NCBI GenBank assembly: GCA_026197015.1
Contig: JAPHRB010000123.1
Coordinates: forward strand, 1-24,384
Origin: Gammaproteobacteria bacterium
GTDB lineage: Bacteria; Pseudomonadota; Gammaproteobacteria; SZUA-229
Reading direction: 5' to 3'
DNA: 24,384 bases
Part shown: one piece after another, positions 16,727-24,197 of the stretch
Layout: every line of letters begins with the position of its first letter
Numbering within the stretch: the stretch's first letter is position 1
Position numbers and translations under genes: made by a program
Notes under the pieces: generated by a model
Seen by the model: only the letters and a program-made list of their open reading frames with translations
What the model was told of the DNA's origin: nothing
Database searches by the model: none

Positions 16727-17239
16727 TTAAGCAAATAAACTTTGTTCCAGATCTAATAATTTTCTTTTAGTGGGTAAACCACCCGCATAACCACCTAATG
16801 TTCCATTACTGCCAATCACTCTATGGCACGGAATAATAATAGACATAACATTGGCGCCATTGGCATTGGCAACGGCTCTTACAGCCTGAGGTTTTGATAT
16901 GTTAGTTGCAAGTTCAAGATAACTTGTGGTTTTTCCGTAGTTTATCTTTATTAAATTATTCCATACCTTTTTTTGAAATTCAGTACCGATTAATTTGAGA
17001 GGTATATCAAAATTTCTACGTTCATTATTAAAATAATCATTTAATTGTTGACGCGTTAAGTCGAGTACATCGGATGCTTTCTCTATGTAACTTGCATTAA
17101 GACAAGACTGTATTCGTTTATCAATTCTGTCGCGCATTTTTCGATAACGCCAGTCAGCCATAATTAAATGGTTGTCATGTGAGCCTAATATGAGTTCACC
17201 ATATGCGGTTTTAAAATATTGAATGTTAATCGGGTCCAT
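16727..17239 (-). CDS. ogt: Methylated-DNA-[protein]-cysteine S-methyltransferase
   Basis: 170 residues, the usual Ogt length. It repairs O6-alkylguanine by a one-time transfer of the alkyl group to its own cysteine. The active-site motif IIPCHRVIGSNGTLGGYAGG is intact, with acceptor Cys138. The preceding winged-helix segment (GTEFQKKVWNNL; YGKTTSYLELA; RAVANANGAN, containing the conserved Asn and helix Arg) is also complete. The N-terminal ~75 residues are the poorly conserved RNase H-like domain. AAGGAG 8 bases upstream of the ATG fixes the start. It begins 23 bp after the barrel gene's stop on the same strand, so it may be the last gene of that operon without sharing its function. Confidence 0.95.
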   Translation of the reverse strand: MDPINIQYFKTAYGELILGSHDNHLIMADWRYRKMRDRIDKRIQSCLNASYIEKASDVLDLTRQQLNDYFNNERRNFDIPLKLIGTEFQKKVWNNLIKINYGKTTSYLELATNISKPQAVRAVANANGANVMSIIIPCHRVIGSNGTLGGYAGGLPTKRKLLDLEQSLFA

Positions 17240-17262
17240 AACTACACTCCTTATTTAATGGA

Positions 17263-18483
17263 TTAAAAATAATATGCAATATCGAGTTGAACAAAATCAT
17301 CCTCTTCAATACCTTTTAATCGACTCAAGCGATGTATATTATTAAAACCTCGAATTTCAAGCGTAGCCGTCCAGCTTTCAGCAAATCGTGTACTGGCTTC
17401 AAGGCTAATTAAACGTTCCTGATTATCCAGGTCATAAATAACCCCGAACAGCGCCTCGCTAGAGTCTGCATCATTCATGGCTAATCGTAAACCCATCATG
17501 ATATCATTTTGAAATATAGCAGTTGCCTCTTCACCTCGATTATCATAGAGATACTCTGAAACGAGACCGATATCAGCATCTGATTCAAATACGCCGACAA
17601 AAGTGTACTCAAATCCACCTGTCATAGCAAAAAACTGTTCATCGAACAGTTGATCATTACTATCGTTATTTTGCCAGTCACGCGCGATTGCTTCAAACTT
17701 CCATAACCATTCTTCAGTGGTTAATTGCGCATCGATGCTCGCCTGTTGCATTTGTGGGTAATATAACGAAAGTGAGTTAGTGTTGTTAGTTGGTCGTCGA
17801 AACAAAGGTTCACGGCTAGTGCCATTAAAGTAAGCGAGGCCAATTTCTAAATCACCAAAATATCGAAACCAGCGCATTGCATAATCAATATTCTGTTCAT
17901 TATCAGTTGACTCATAGTCAACCTGATCGGTATCTACAGCGGGAGAACTCCTGGGGCGACCGTCTACATCCTGAAATGTACGCTCCCTGAAATAGGGGAG
18001 TATAAAAACATCAACCGTACCCCAGTCTCTTTCAAAGCTGGCTTTTATCATCGGTTGGCCTAACTTGTCTTCACCATCAGTATTCTCAACATTATCGGTT
18101 TGGTTAATAACATCAACAAGATGTTGTGACTCCGTAACTCCCCAGTAAACTTTACTAATACCTAAACGCAGTTCCCAGCTGTCAAATACCTGTTGATACT
18201 GGAGCTCTCGTATGTCCCCATGTGTGCGTTCATCATCATATTGATCAATGCGTACAAAGGGGGTGAAAGTAATGCTTTTATTGTCACTATCAAGGTCATT
18301 GTAATATTCAATTTCTGAAGATATGGATAGATAGTTATTATGCTGCTGAGGGTTTTGTGGAAGAGGGTCATGCAAAAAATATCTATCTTGTAATGTGATA
18401 TCACCTGACCAGTCTGCCATGCTCTGAAAAGATGTTAGCGCTAAAGTTGTAACGGTTAATATTGCTTTTAGTTTAATTTTCAT
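17263..18483 (-). CDS. Predicted outer-membrane beta-barrel protein of an RND/lipid cluster
   Basis: 406 residues. A clear signal peptide is present (basic start, hydrophobic core LTVTTLALTSFQ, likely cleavage after SMA at residue 22). The rest is built of alternating aromatic/polar strands (LGISKVYWGV; TATLEIRGFNN) with acidic loops (DNVENTDGEDK). The chain ends in DIAYYF, with the terminal aromatic residue typical of proteins folded by the BAM complex. I do not recognise a named family with certainty. Its ATG overlaps the thioesterase stop by 4 bp (ATGA), so the two are translationally coupled. Position in the RND/LolA-like unit suggests it is the outer-membrane component or acceptor for the exported compound. 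That role is inference. Confidence 0.75.
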   Translation of the reverse strand: MKIKLKAILTVTTLALTSFQSMADWSGDITLQDRYFLHDPLPQNPQQHNNYLSISSEIEYYNDLDSDNKSITFTPFVRIDQYDDERTHGDIRELQYQQVFDSWELRLGISKVYWGVTESQHLVDVINQTDNVENTDGEDKLGQPMIKASFERDWGTVDVFILPYFRERTFQDVDGRPRSSPAVDTDQVDYESTDNEQNIDYAMRWFRYFGDLEIGLAYFNGTSREPLFRRPTNNTNSLSLYYPQMQQASIDAQLTTEEWLWKFEAIARDWQNNDSNDQLFDEQFFAMTGGFEYTFVGVFESDADIGLVSEYLYDNRGEEATAIFQNDIMMGLRLAMNDADSSEALFGVIYDLDNQERLISLEASTRFAESWTATLEIRGFNNIHRLSRLKGIEEDDFVQLDIAYYF

Positions 18484-18992
18484 TCGAGAGGCTCAAATCT
18501 TTCCAGGTGTTTTATTTCATCAGTAATTTCAGGCGACTGATGCGCAAACCCCATAAGTTTCTGAAGTTCAGGGGTAGTTACATTTTCGCCTTTTCTGCGA
18601 ATTAAAGTTTGCACTAGTGCACTGCATACCAGTTTGTCGTTACTAAACATTTTATGCTCTACCCAGGTCCATTTATCATCCCAGTATATTATTTGACTAT
18701 GCAATTCATAAGCCTGAAATAGTTTCAATGGTCGTTTGAAGCGGGTATGTATAGATCCGACAACACCGTACCACTTTTTTTTATAAACCATTTGTAGCAA
18801 ACCGGTTCTCAACATGATATCAATACGACCTAAATCCATAATGCTATTAAAGCGACCATTGTTCATGTGCATATTGATATCAAGATCATTTGGTAAAACA
18901 TGAAACTTTAAGATGGATTTATCCATTAGGCCCAGCGGAGATTTCCAGCGGTATTGAATGAATAAAATTAACATTCTCAGGTACAGGTTCAT
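18480..18992 (-). CDS. Thioesterase-superfamily (4HBT-like) hotdog protein
   Basis: 170 residues from the ATG at 18992. The segment DLDINMHMNNGRFNSIMDLGRID (split by the family as D-x-N-x-HMNNGR...D.GR) is the hallmark of the 4HBT_2 acyl-CoA thioesterase-like family. The first ~15 residues form a hydrophobic helix (LYLRMLILFIQY), common in this group and possibly membrane-associating. Family members hydrolyse acyl-CoA or acyl-ACP thioesters; the substrate here is unknown. I prefer the ATG over an in-frame TTG at 19040, which would add 16 polar residues unlike the family, although neither has a good ribosome-binding site. It overlaps the barrel gene by 4 bp and lies 147 bp after the LolA-like gene, fitting a lipid-related operon. 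Confidence 0.8.
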   Translation of the reverse strand: MNLYLRMLILFIQYRWKSPLGLMDKSILKFHVLPNDLDINMHMNNGRFNSIMDLGRIDIMLRTGLLQMVYKKKWYGVVGSIHTRFKRPLKLFQAYELHSQIIYWDDKWTWVEHKMFSNDKLVCSALVQTLIRRKGENVTTPELQKLMGFAHQSPEITDEIKHLERFEPLE

Positions 18993-19041
18993 AATATAAA
19001 TGTCGTTAGTCGTAGTGGTAGCTCTACCAGGTATTGCCAAT

Positions 19042-19130
19042 GCCTGATATATATCGGGGTTTCAGGCCCATATCAACATCCATATTCAGTGACCCTGCTA
19101 TTAACAGTGATTTGCGAGTCACTGGATATG
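19042..19130. repeat. Structured spacer with two inverted repeats
   Basis: In the 147-bp spacer between the LolA-like and thioesterase genes, CATATTCAGTGAC (19081-19093) and GTCACTGGATATG (19118-19130) are reverse complements at 12 of 13 positions with a 24-base loop. The loop contains a further CAGTGA copy. Next to it GCCTGA (19042-19047) pairs with TCAGGC (19062-19067). The density of dyads exceeds the other spacers. It could be an attenuator/processing site within the operon or a short dispersed repeat. A 19-codon - strand ORF (19024-19083) also lies here but is unsupported otherwise. Confidence 0.55.
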
Positions 19131-19139
19131 GGGTTATCG

Positions 19140-19934
19140 TTATTTAGCTCTCTTTAAACTATTACGGTTAAAATCTTTTTCTGTTAAACCCGTTTTAAAC
19201 TGGTAGTCGTCCCAGCTTAGGGTTGTTGACTTACCCGTTTGGTGATTAGTCATATACATTTCGTCAGCGCGCCAGAACTTATTAAGGTATTGTTGATAAC
19301 CCGTATAAGTCAGTGTTTTTAGTAATACATTTTTACGGTCATAGAAATCAATTTTTTCTGCTCTATACTCCTGCTTATTGACCCAGGCAACCTGCCGTGT
19401 GTAACCCGAGTGTTTGTAAGCGGGGTAACGCTCAACAACAAAACAATCTATGCCATTTAGTATTTCGTCATTAATGTACTTGTATGTATATTTTGCTACC
19501 TCCTGAGAAGAAATATCTTCATAGGCAAACTCGCTGCCCATAAACGGGCCGGATTTGTTTTTAGAACTGATACGTTTAACTCTTTTAAGAGCAGGTAAAT
19601 ATAACCATTGTTCGTCTGGCTTAAGTGCATGAGAATAGGTTAGTGATGCGGTGCCTTTAATATCTTTTGGTGTATTAAATATTGATAAACCCAGATCGCC
19701 GTCTCCAATAACTTCTAAAGTTTTAACGTGTACTTCACGGCTGTTTGTCTGGCCCTGTTTGTTTTTTAGAATCATTTTCATATTTGCAGTTGAGTCAACA
19801 AAACCCGTTTCGCGCTTATCTGCTTCTTTGGCTATTTAAAGACCTTTTGCCGCATCATCTGCATAGGCTGCAGTAATGCAGCTTAAAAGTAAAAATGTGC
19901 TGGTTACAGTTTTTGTTAATTGAATTATCGTCAT
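19140..19934 (-). pseudogene. LolA-like outer-membrane lipoprotein-sorting protein, interrupted by in-frame TAA
   Basis: The full frame runs from ATG 19934, with AAGGA 7 bases upstream, to the stop at 19140: 264 codons, the normal size of this LolA_like (PF17131-type) family. The N-terminus is a signal peptide (core VTSTFLLLSCITAAYA, cleavage after AYA, residue 25). The family's mature start KGL-x-IA-x-EAD follows, but codon 33 (19836-19838) is TAA where a Glu/Gln/Lys codon would be expected. The rest is intact: TGFVDSTANMKMILKNKQGQ, W.Y.P.LKRVKRIS, FMGSEFAYEDIS, and the C-terminal DFNRNSLKRAK. Such proteins are periplasmic lipid/lipoprotein carriers found beside MMPL pumps. The longest uninterrupted ORF (19140-19781, 213 codons) lacks the signal peptide and a ribosome-binding site. 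The cause may be a recent nonsense mutation or a base error; readthrough is less likely. It begins 9 bp after the RND gene. Confidence 0.8.
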
Positions 19935-19943
19935 GATTTTTCC

Positions 19944-22241
19944 TTAAGCTTTTTTATCGTTTTTGTCAGAGTCAAGCGCCATTAATAGAGGCGGTAATAA
20001 CAGGAAGTCCAGAAATAAAGCAACCGCAATAATAATACTGGTCATTAATCCCATGCCTGAATTTAGTTCGAAATTTGACTGTGCGAGAATCATAAAACCT
20101 GATATTAAGACCGCAGAGGTAACCCAAAGGGCAACACCTACATTTTTAAATGCATAACGTACGGCATCCTGACTATCGAAGCCTTTTTCTTTTCTGGCAC
20201 GAATGTATTTGCTCATGAAATGAATCGTATCGTCAACAACTATACCTAAAGTCATAGCGGTAACGATAGATAGAGAAAGCCCAACTTCACCCACAGCCAG
20301 GCCCCAGATGCCAAATGATACACCCGCCGGGAACAGGTTCGGTATCAGACTGATTAAACCGTATTTAACTGATCTAAGAGCAATAATTAATACCAGTGAA
20401 ATTAATACTAATGCAATTGTAGTACCGGTTAACATACTGATGATATTACGTTTGCCTATATGTGCAAACATAATGGATGGGCTAGCACCTGCGGTTGTAA
20501 TTTCAGGTGTATTAACTTTCATCCACTCAGTAGCCCTGTCTTCTAGTGCCAGTAACTCATTAGATGAAATTGTCTTCAGAATCACATTAACTTTAGTCGC
20601 CTGTTTTGCAACATCAATCTGGTTGTTTAAATCCAGGCCATAGGGGAGGGACATTTCATAAAGTAAAAGATACTGGGCAGCAAGCTCCTTGTTGTCAGGT
20701 AATTTATAAAATGCCTCATCATCACTGTGCATGTTTTTATTTAGGCGTTTGAATGTATCTGTGATTGTGCTTACATGCAGAACCTCATCCTGTGTTTCAT
20801 ACCAGTTTGAGAATTTTTCCACCTGGGCTAAAAATGCTGGTCTGCTGACACCTTCTTTTTCACCGCTGTTTAATGAATAAGCAATGGTATAAGTGCCGGT
20901 AAGATTTTCTGTTGTGAAATCTGTATCCCGTCTGAACTCAATAGATTCATCGAAATATTTTACAAAAACATCATTTAAGTCATTCTTAGGAATCATTGCA
21001 AGAAATATAAGTACGCTCACACTCAGTGATGTTAATAATATAAGGCGTTTTTCTACTACAAAATTGCCCAGTTTATCCATCACGCCTGTTCCTGCAATAA
21101 AGTGTTTAGCGTGTATAGGTAAAATGAACATAATGGCAGGTAAAAATGTAACAGTTAATACAAAGGCACCAAATACACCAAAGGTCGACATATTACCAAG
21201 GTCGCCAAATGGTGGTGCATCACTTGAGTTAAGACTTAAAAAACCCAGTGCAGTTGTAATAGTAGTTAAAAATATAGGCATGAAGTTAACACGCATACTT
21301 TCTACAATGGCATCATGTTTGCTCATGCCCCTGTGTATTTCCTGCAACATCGTGACAAGTAAATGAACTGCACCTGCTATCGCTATTGTTAAAATAATAA
21401 TAGGAGCAGAGGCTGAAGGCGGGGTTAGTTTAATACCGAAGTGTCCACCAGCACCCATGCCAATAATAATTGAGCAGAGCACCAGAATTATGGTTGCTGC
21501 TGTGCCACTGAAACCTTTAAGTAGTAATAAAAGAACAATGGCAATTATACCGAAGGCCATGGGAATTAATGTTTGTCCATCTGCCTGGCTGGCTTCTGGA
21601 AAAGCATTGTTCATCATCACCATACCGGATAAACGGAAATCTATTTCGGGATACTTCTCTTTTGCCTCTGCCAGAATTTTACGAGCATAAGCAACGGTCT
21701 CGGGGTTTTCCTTCATCTGATCTTTGCCGGGTAACTGCACTGTTACATTAATACCGGTATGTGCTGAATTTAGAGATATAAGCCTTGCCGCCAGGGCTGG
21801 TTCGTTTAGAGCAACCTTTTTAGCATAGCTTAGACTTTCTTCATTCATCGATTCTGGATCCAGTATCAGGTCATCAACAATTAAGTCATCTTCTTCAGCA
21901 TATGTATGTTGAAAATTAGTAATTGAATCAACACGAATAGAATGGGGTATTTGCCAGGCTTCTTTTGTCATCGATTGAATGGCTGTTAAGTTTTCAGGTG
22001 TGAATACATTGCCATTTTTAGGTGAGATAACAAACATAACATTGTCATCTTTAGTGTAAGTATCTTGCAGGTTTTCAAATGCTTTTAACTGCGGATTATC
22101 TTTACTAAAAAATACACGATAATCATTTGAGAAAGGCATCAGGTTAGGTGCGCCGCTACCGATCACACCTACCATAACGAGTGATAAAATTATTACGAGG
22201 TAACGCCACTTTAAAATCCATTCAGTGTATCTAACAAGCAT
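19944..22241 (-). CDS. RND-superfamily (MMPL/COG1033-type) exporter
   Basis: 765 residues with the internal duplication of RND permeases. A first helix lies at about 8-28, followed by a periplasmic domain, five helices (about 225-375), a sixth-to-seventh boundary near 400, a second periplasmic domain (about 425-620) and five more helices to about 755. The GIVVDDTIHFMSKY motif (D670-D671) is the proton-relay signature of COG1033 exporters. The equivalent position of the first half reads AIAGAVHLL and lacks the acidic pair. The short single-polypeptide form without a membrane-fusion partner is typical of MMPL/HpnN-like lipid exporters rather than drug-efflux AcrB types. GGAG 8 bases before the ATG sets the start. 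It follows tetR by 21 bp and precedes the LolA-like gene by 9 bp. The substrate is unknown; a lipid or other hydrophobic compound is inferred. Confidence 0.9.
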   Translation of the reverse strand: MLVRYTEWILKWRYLVIILSLVMVGVIGSGAPNLMPFSNDYRVFFSKDNPQLKAFENLQDTYTKDDNVMFVISPKNGNVFTPENLTAIQSMTKEAWQIPHSIRVDSITNFQHTYAEEDDLIVDDLILDPESMNEESLSYAKKVALNEPALAARLISLNSAHTGINVTVQLPGKDQMKENPETVAYARKILAEAKEKYPEIDFRLSGMVMMNNAFPEASQADGQTLIPMAFGIIAIVLLLLLKGFSGTAATIILVLCSIIIGMGAGGHFGIKLTPPSASAPIIILTIAIAGAVHLLVTMLQEIHRGMSKHDAIVESMRVNFMPIFLTTITTALGFLSLNSSDAPPFGDLGNMSTFGVFGAFVLTVTFLPAIMFILPIHAKHFIAGTGVMDKLGNFVVEKRLILLTSLSVSVLIFLAMIPKNDLNDVFVKYFDESIEFRRDTDFTTENLTGTYTIAYSLNSGEKEGVSRPAFLAQVEKFSNWYETQDEVLHVSTITDTFKRLNKNMHSDDEAFYKLPDNKELAAQYLLLYEMSLPYGLDLNNQIDVAKQATKVNVILKTISSNELLALEDRATEWMKVNTPEITTAGASPSIMFAHIGKRNIISMLTGTTIALVLISLVLIIALRSVKYGLISLIPNLFPAGVSFGIWGLAVGEVGLSLSIVTAMTLGIVVDDTIHFMSKYIRARKEKGFDSQDAVRYAFKNVGVALWVTSAVLISGFMILAQSNFELNSGMGLMTSIIIAVALFLDFLLLPPLLMALDSDKNDKKA

Positions 22242-22262
22242 CGGGAATCTCCATATTTTGGG

Positions 22263-22988
22263 TTATTTTGGGGAGTTTAGTTGTTTCATTTCTTCCGGGA
22301 ATAAATCTTTACAGAGTTTTTCTCGTAGAGCATAAATATCAAAAGTAGTACTGAGAGGTCGCCATTGATAACTGTCTAATAACTTGTGGCTATTTACCCA
22401 GGCCATCTCCAGCGGTTGCTGCATGCCAAGTTTTTTAAAGGGAATGCCTGACATATGGAGTAGATTTGAGCCGTATCCCATGCTCCACAAACCAAGCACG
22501 ATGCTGTCCGGGATAAAAGGCTGATCTTGAGGAATATCGCCATTGTTCATCGCATCGCGAACTATTTCTAATACAATGCCGGTTATTTTTTGTTCAATTT
22601 GTAAAAGTTCTAACTGTTTTTCTTCAGAGATTTTATCTCTAACATCGGCTGATTTAATCAGCTGCATATTCTGCATTTCAACTGGATGTAACTGCGCATA
22701 TAAACTTTGCGCAATTCCTACAGCAGCAATACGCTCCCTATGGCTTCCATTGTAATCACGGGCTCTACCAAAGAGTTCGGTTAAATTATCCATACAGCGG
22801 CAGCTGATACCGCTGATAATTTCTTCTTTACTGGAGAAATGGTTATAAACTGTGCCCTTGGAGTATTCTATTTCAGCTGCCACGCGGTCCATTGTCAGTC
22901 CCTGTGTGCCTTGCTGGTTTAAAATTTGTTGTGCAGTATCGAGAATTAACTGTTCTCGATCAAATAACTCACGTTGTTTGCGGGTCAT
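22263..22988 (-). CDS. TetR/AcrR-family transcriptional regulator
   Basis: 241 residues from ATG 22988. The N-terminal TetR helix-turn-helix is clear (ILDTAQQILNQQG, TMDRVAAEIEYSKGTVYNHF, SSKEEII), followed by an all-helical ligand-binding/dimerisation domain that I cannot assign to a ligand class. Several starts are in frame (TTG 23054, ATG 23021, ATG 23015, ATG 22988). I chose the last because it gives the usual ~14-residue lead into the HTH and lies downstream of the predicted promoter; none has a good ribosome-binding site. It is the first gene of the RND unit and is divergent from truD. It most likely represses itself and the exporter operon, released by a ligand related to the exported compound. 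Confidence 0.88.
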   Translation of the reverse strand: MTRKQRELFDREQLILDTAQQILNQQGTQGLTMDRVAAEIEYSKGTVYNHFSSKEEIISGISCRCMDNLTELFGRARDYNGSHRERIAAVGIAQSLYAQLHPVEMQNMQLIKSADVRDKISEEKQLELLQIEQKITGIVLEIVRDAMNNGDIPQDQPFIPDSIVLGLWSMGYGSNLLHMSGIPFKKLGMQQPLEMAWVNSHKLLDSYQWRPLSTTFDIYALREKLCKDLFPEEMKQLNSPK

Positions 22989-23021
22989 GTTTTCATTTGC
23001 TTTTGATAAAATCATGGGCAT

Positions 23022-23051
23022 AGAATATGACGAAGCGTCAAAAATTGTCAA
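23022..23051 (-). promoter_or_regulatory. Predicted tetR-RND operon promoter with palindromic operator
   Basis: On the - strand, TTGACA (23046-23051, perfect -35) and TATTCT (23022-23027, 4/6 to the -10 consensus) are separated by 18 bp. The spacer contains the perfect 13-bp palindrome TGACGAAGCGTCA (23028-23040). A dyad between -35 and -10 is a standard TetR-family operator position, so autorepression of the tetR-RND unit is likely. A transcription start near 23015 would exclude the two upstream-most tetR starts. The palindrome and -35 are seen directly; the regulator-site pairing is inference. Confidence 0.6.
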
Positions 23052-23077
23052 CAAGTTTGTTAGTTAGACGATTGTAT

Positions 23078-23083
23078 TATAAT
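23078..23083 (+). promoter_or_regulatory. Candidate truD -10 element
   Basis: A perfect TATAAT lies 74 bp before the truD ATG on the + strand. The region 16-18 bp upstream (GTTTGTT) matches a -35 poorly, so the element is uncertain. It is back-to-back with the tetR promoter, about 40 bp from the palindrome. Confidence 0.35.
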
Positions 23084-23156
23084 TTCATTTTCCATTAAAA
23101 CCCCTTATCTAAATCATGATAGAATCTCTATGTTAATGTTTTTAAAAAGAAAATTT

Positions 23157-24197
23157 ATGGATTATAGTTTTAATGAACTGGCCTATTCTTATGGTTGCCC
23201 TAATACAAAAGGTCGATTAAAAGCCCAAAATACAGATTTTTGTGTCGATGAAATTATGCCAATTGAAACATCTGGCGAGGGTGAGCATCTCTGGTTATTG
23301 ATTGAAAAAGACGGTTCAAATACGGATTGGGTGGCTCAGCAACTCGCGAAATACTGTGGACTTAAATCAATGGCAGTGAGTTATGCGGGCATGAAAGATC
23401 GTCACGCTGTTACTACCCAGTGGTTTAGTCTGCATTTGCCTGGAATGGATAATCCTGATTTTTCAGAATTAGCTGATGGTGAATTTAAAATATTAAAAAT
23501 GTGTCGACATAATAGAAAACTCAAGCGGGGAGCTTTATCAGGTAATCGTTTTAAAATACGCATTACTGAACTCAGTGGTGATATCCAATCACTTGAGGAA
23601 AAACTTCGTTTAATTGAAAAGCAGGGGGTACCCAATTATTTCGGCAAACAACGATTTGGTCGGGATATGGGGAATATCTACAAAGCTGAAAAGTTATTTA
23701 ACAGGGAATTAAAAAAAGTAAAAAAACAGCAGCGCGGTTTGTACTTGTCGGCTGCCCGTTCCTGGATCTTTAATCAAATCTTATCAAAACGCATACAACT
23801 GAATAACTGGTTAACGCCTATGTTGGGTGAAGTTTTTATGTTGAATGGTAAGTCAGCATGTTTTACCAATGAGGGTGAGAGCCAGCAAAGTGCTGATACG
23901 CTTAATCAGCGTTTATCGAATATGGAAATAAATCTCACATCATGTTTATGGGGCGAGGGTGAGAGCATGGCAACTGGCGATGTTCTGAAACTGGAAACAT
24001 CTATTGCCTCAGAGTTTAAAGTATTAACAGATGGCCTTGAATCAGCTCGAATGAAACAGGAGCGTCGAGCTTTAAGATTGGTGCCAGAAAATTTGAGCTG
24101 GCGTGTTATGGATGATGTTTTAGAGCTGGAATTTGATCTACCAACGGGAACTTATGCAACCATGTTAATTCGTGAATGTGTTGATATTATTGATTAA
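23157..24197 (+). CDS. truD: tRNA pseudouridine(13) synthase TruD
   Basis: 346 residues, matching E. coli TruD in length. It isomerises U13 of certain tRNAs (tRNA-Glu in E. coli). Catalytic Asp81 sits in the motif YAGMKDRHAVTTQWFS. Other landmarks are the TruD signatures RHNRKLKRGALSGNRFKI, VPNYFGKQRFGRD and LYLSAARSWIFNQIL, and the C-terminal LPTGTYATMLIREC. I chose ATG 23157 (MDYSFNELAYSYG) because it aligns with known TruD N-termini. ATG 23130 would add nine hydrophobic/basic residues (MLMFLKRKF). The gene stands alone on the + strand, divergent from tetR. In E. coli truD sits with surE and ispF; those neighbours are not seen here. Confidence 0.95.
   Translation: MDYSFNELAYSYGCPNTKGRLKAQNTDFCVDEIMPIETSGEGEHLWLLIEKDGSNTDWVAQQLAKYCGLKSMAVSYAGMKDRHAVTTQWFSLHLPGMDNPDFSELADGEFKILKMCRHNRKLKRGALSGNRFKIRITELSGDIQSLEEKLRLIEKQGVPNYFGKQRFGRDMGNIYKAEKLFNRELKKVKKQQRGLYLSAARSWIFNQILSKRIQLNNWLTPMLGEVFMLNGKSACFTNEGESQQSADTLNQRLSNMEINLTSCLWGEGESMATGDVLKLETSIASEFKVLTDGLESARMKQERRALRLVPENLSWRVMDDVLELEFDLPTGTYATMLIRECVDIID

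Noticed and set aside
20893..21366. 157-codon + strand ORF opposite the RND gene
   Set aside because: It is the mirror of a clearly coding - strand membrane protein, has no ribosome-binding site or recognisable domain, and has a composition expected from antisense of hydrophobic codons.
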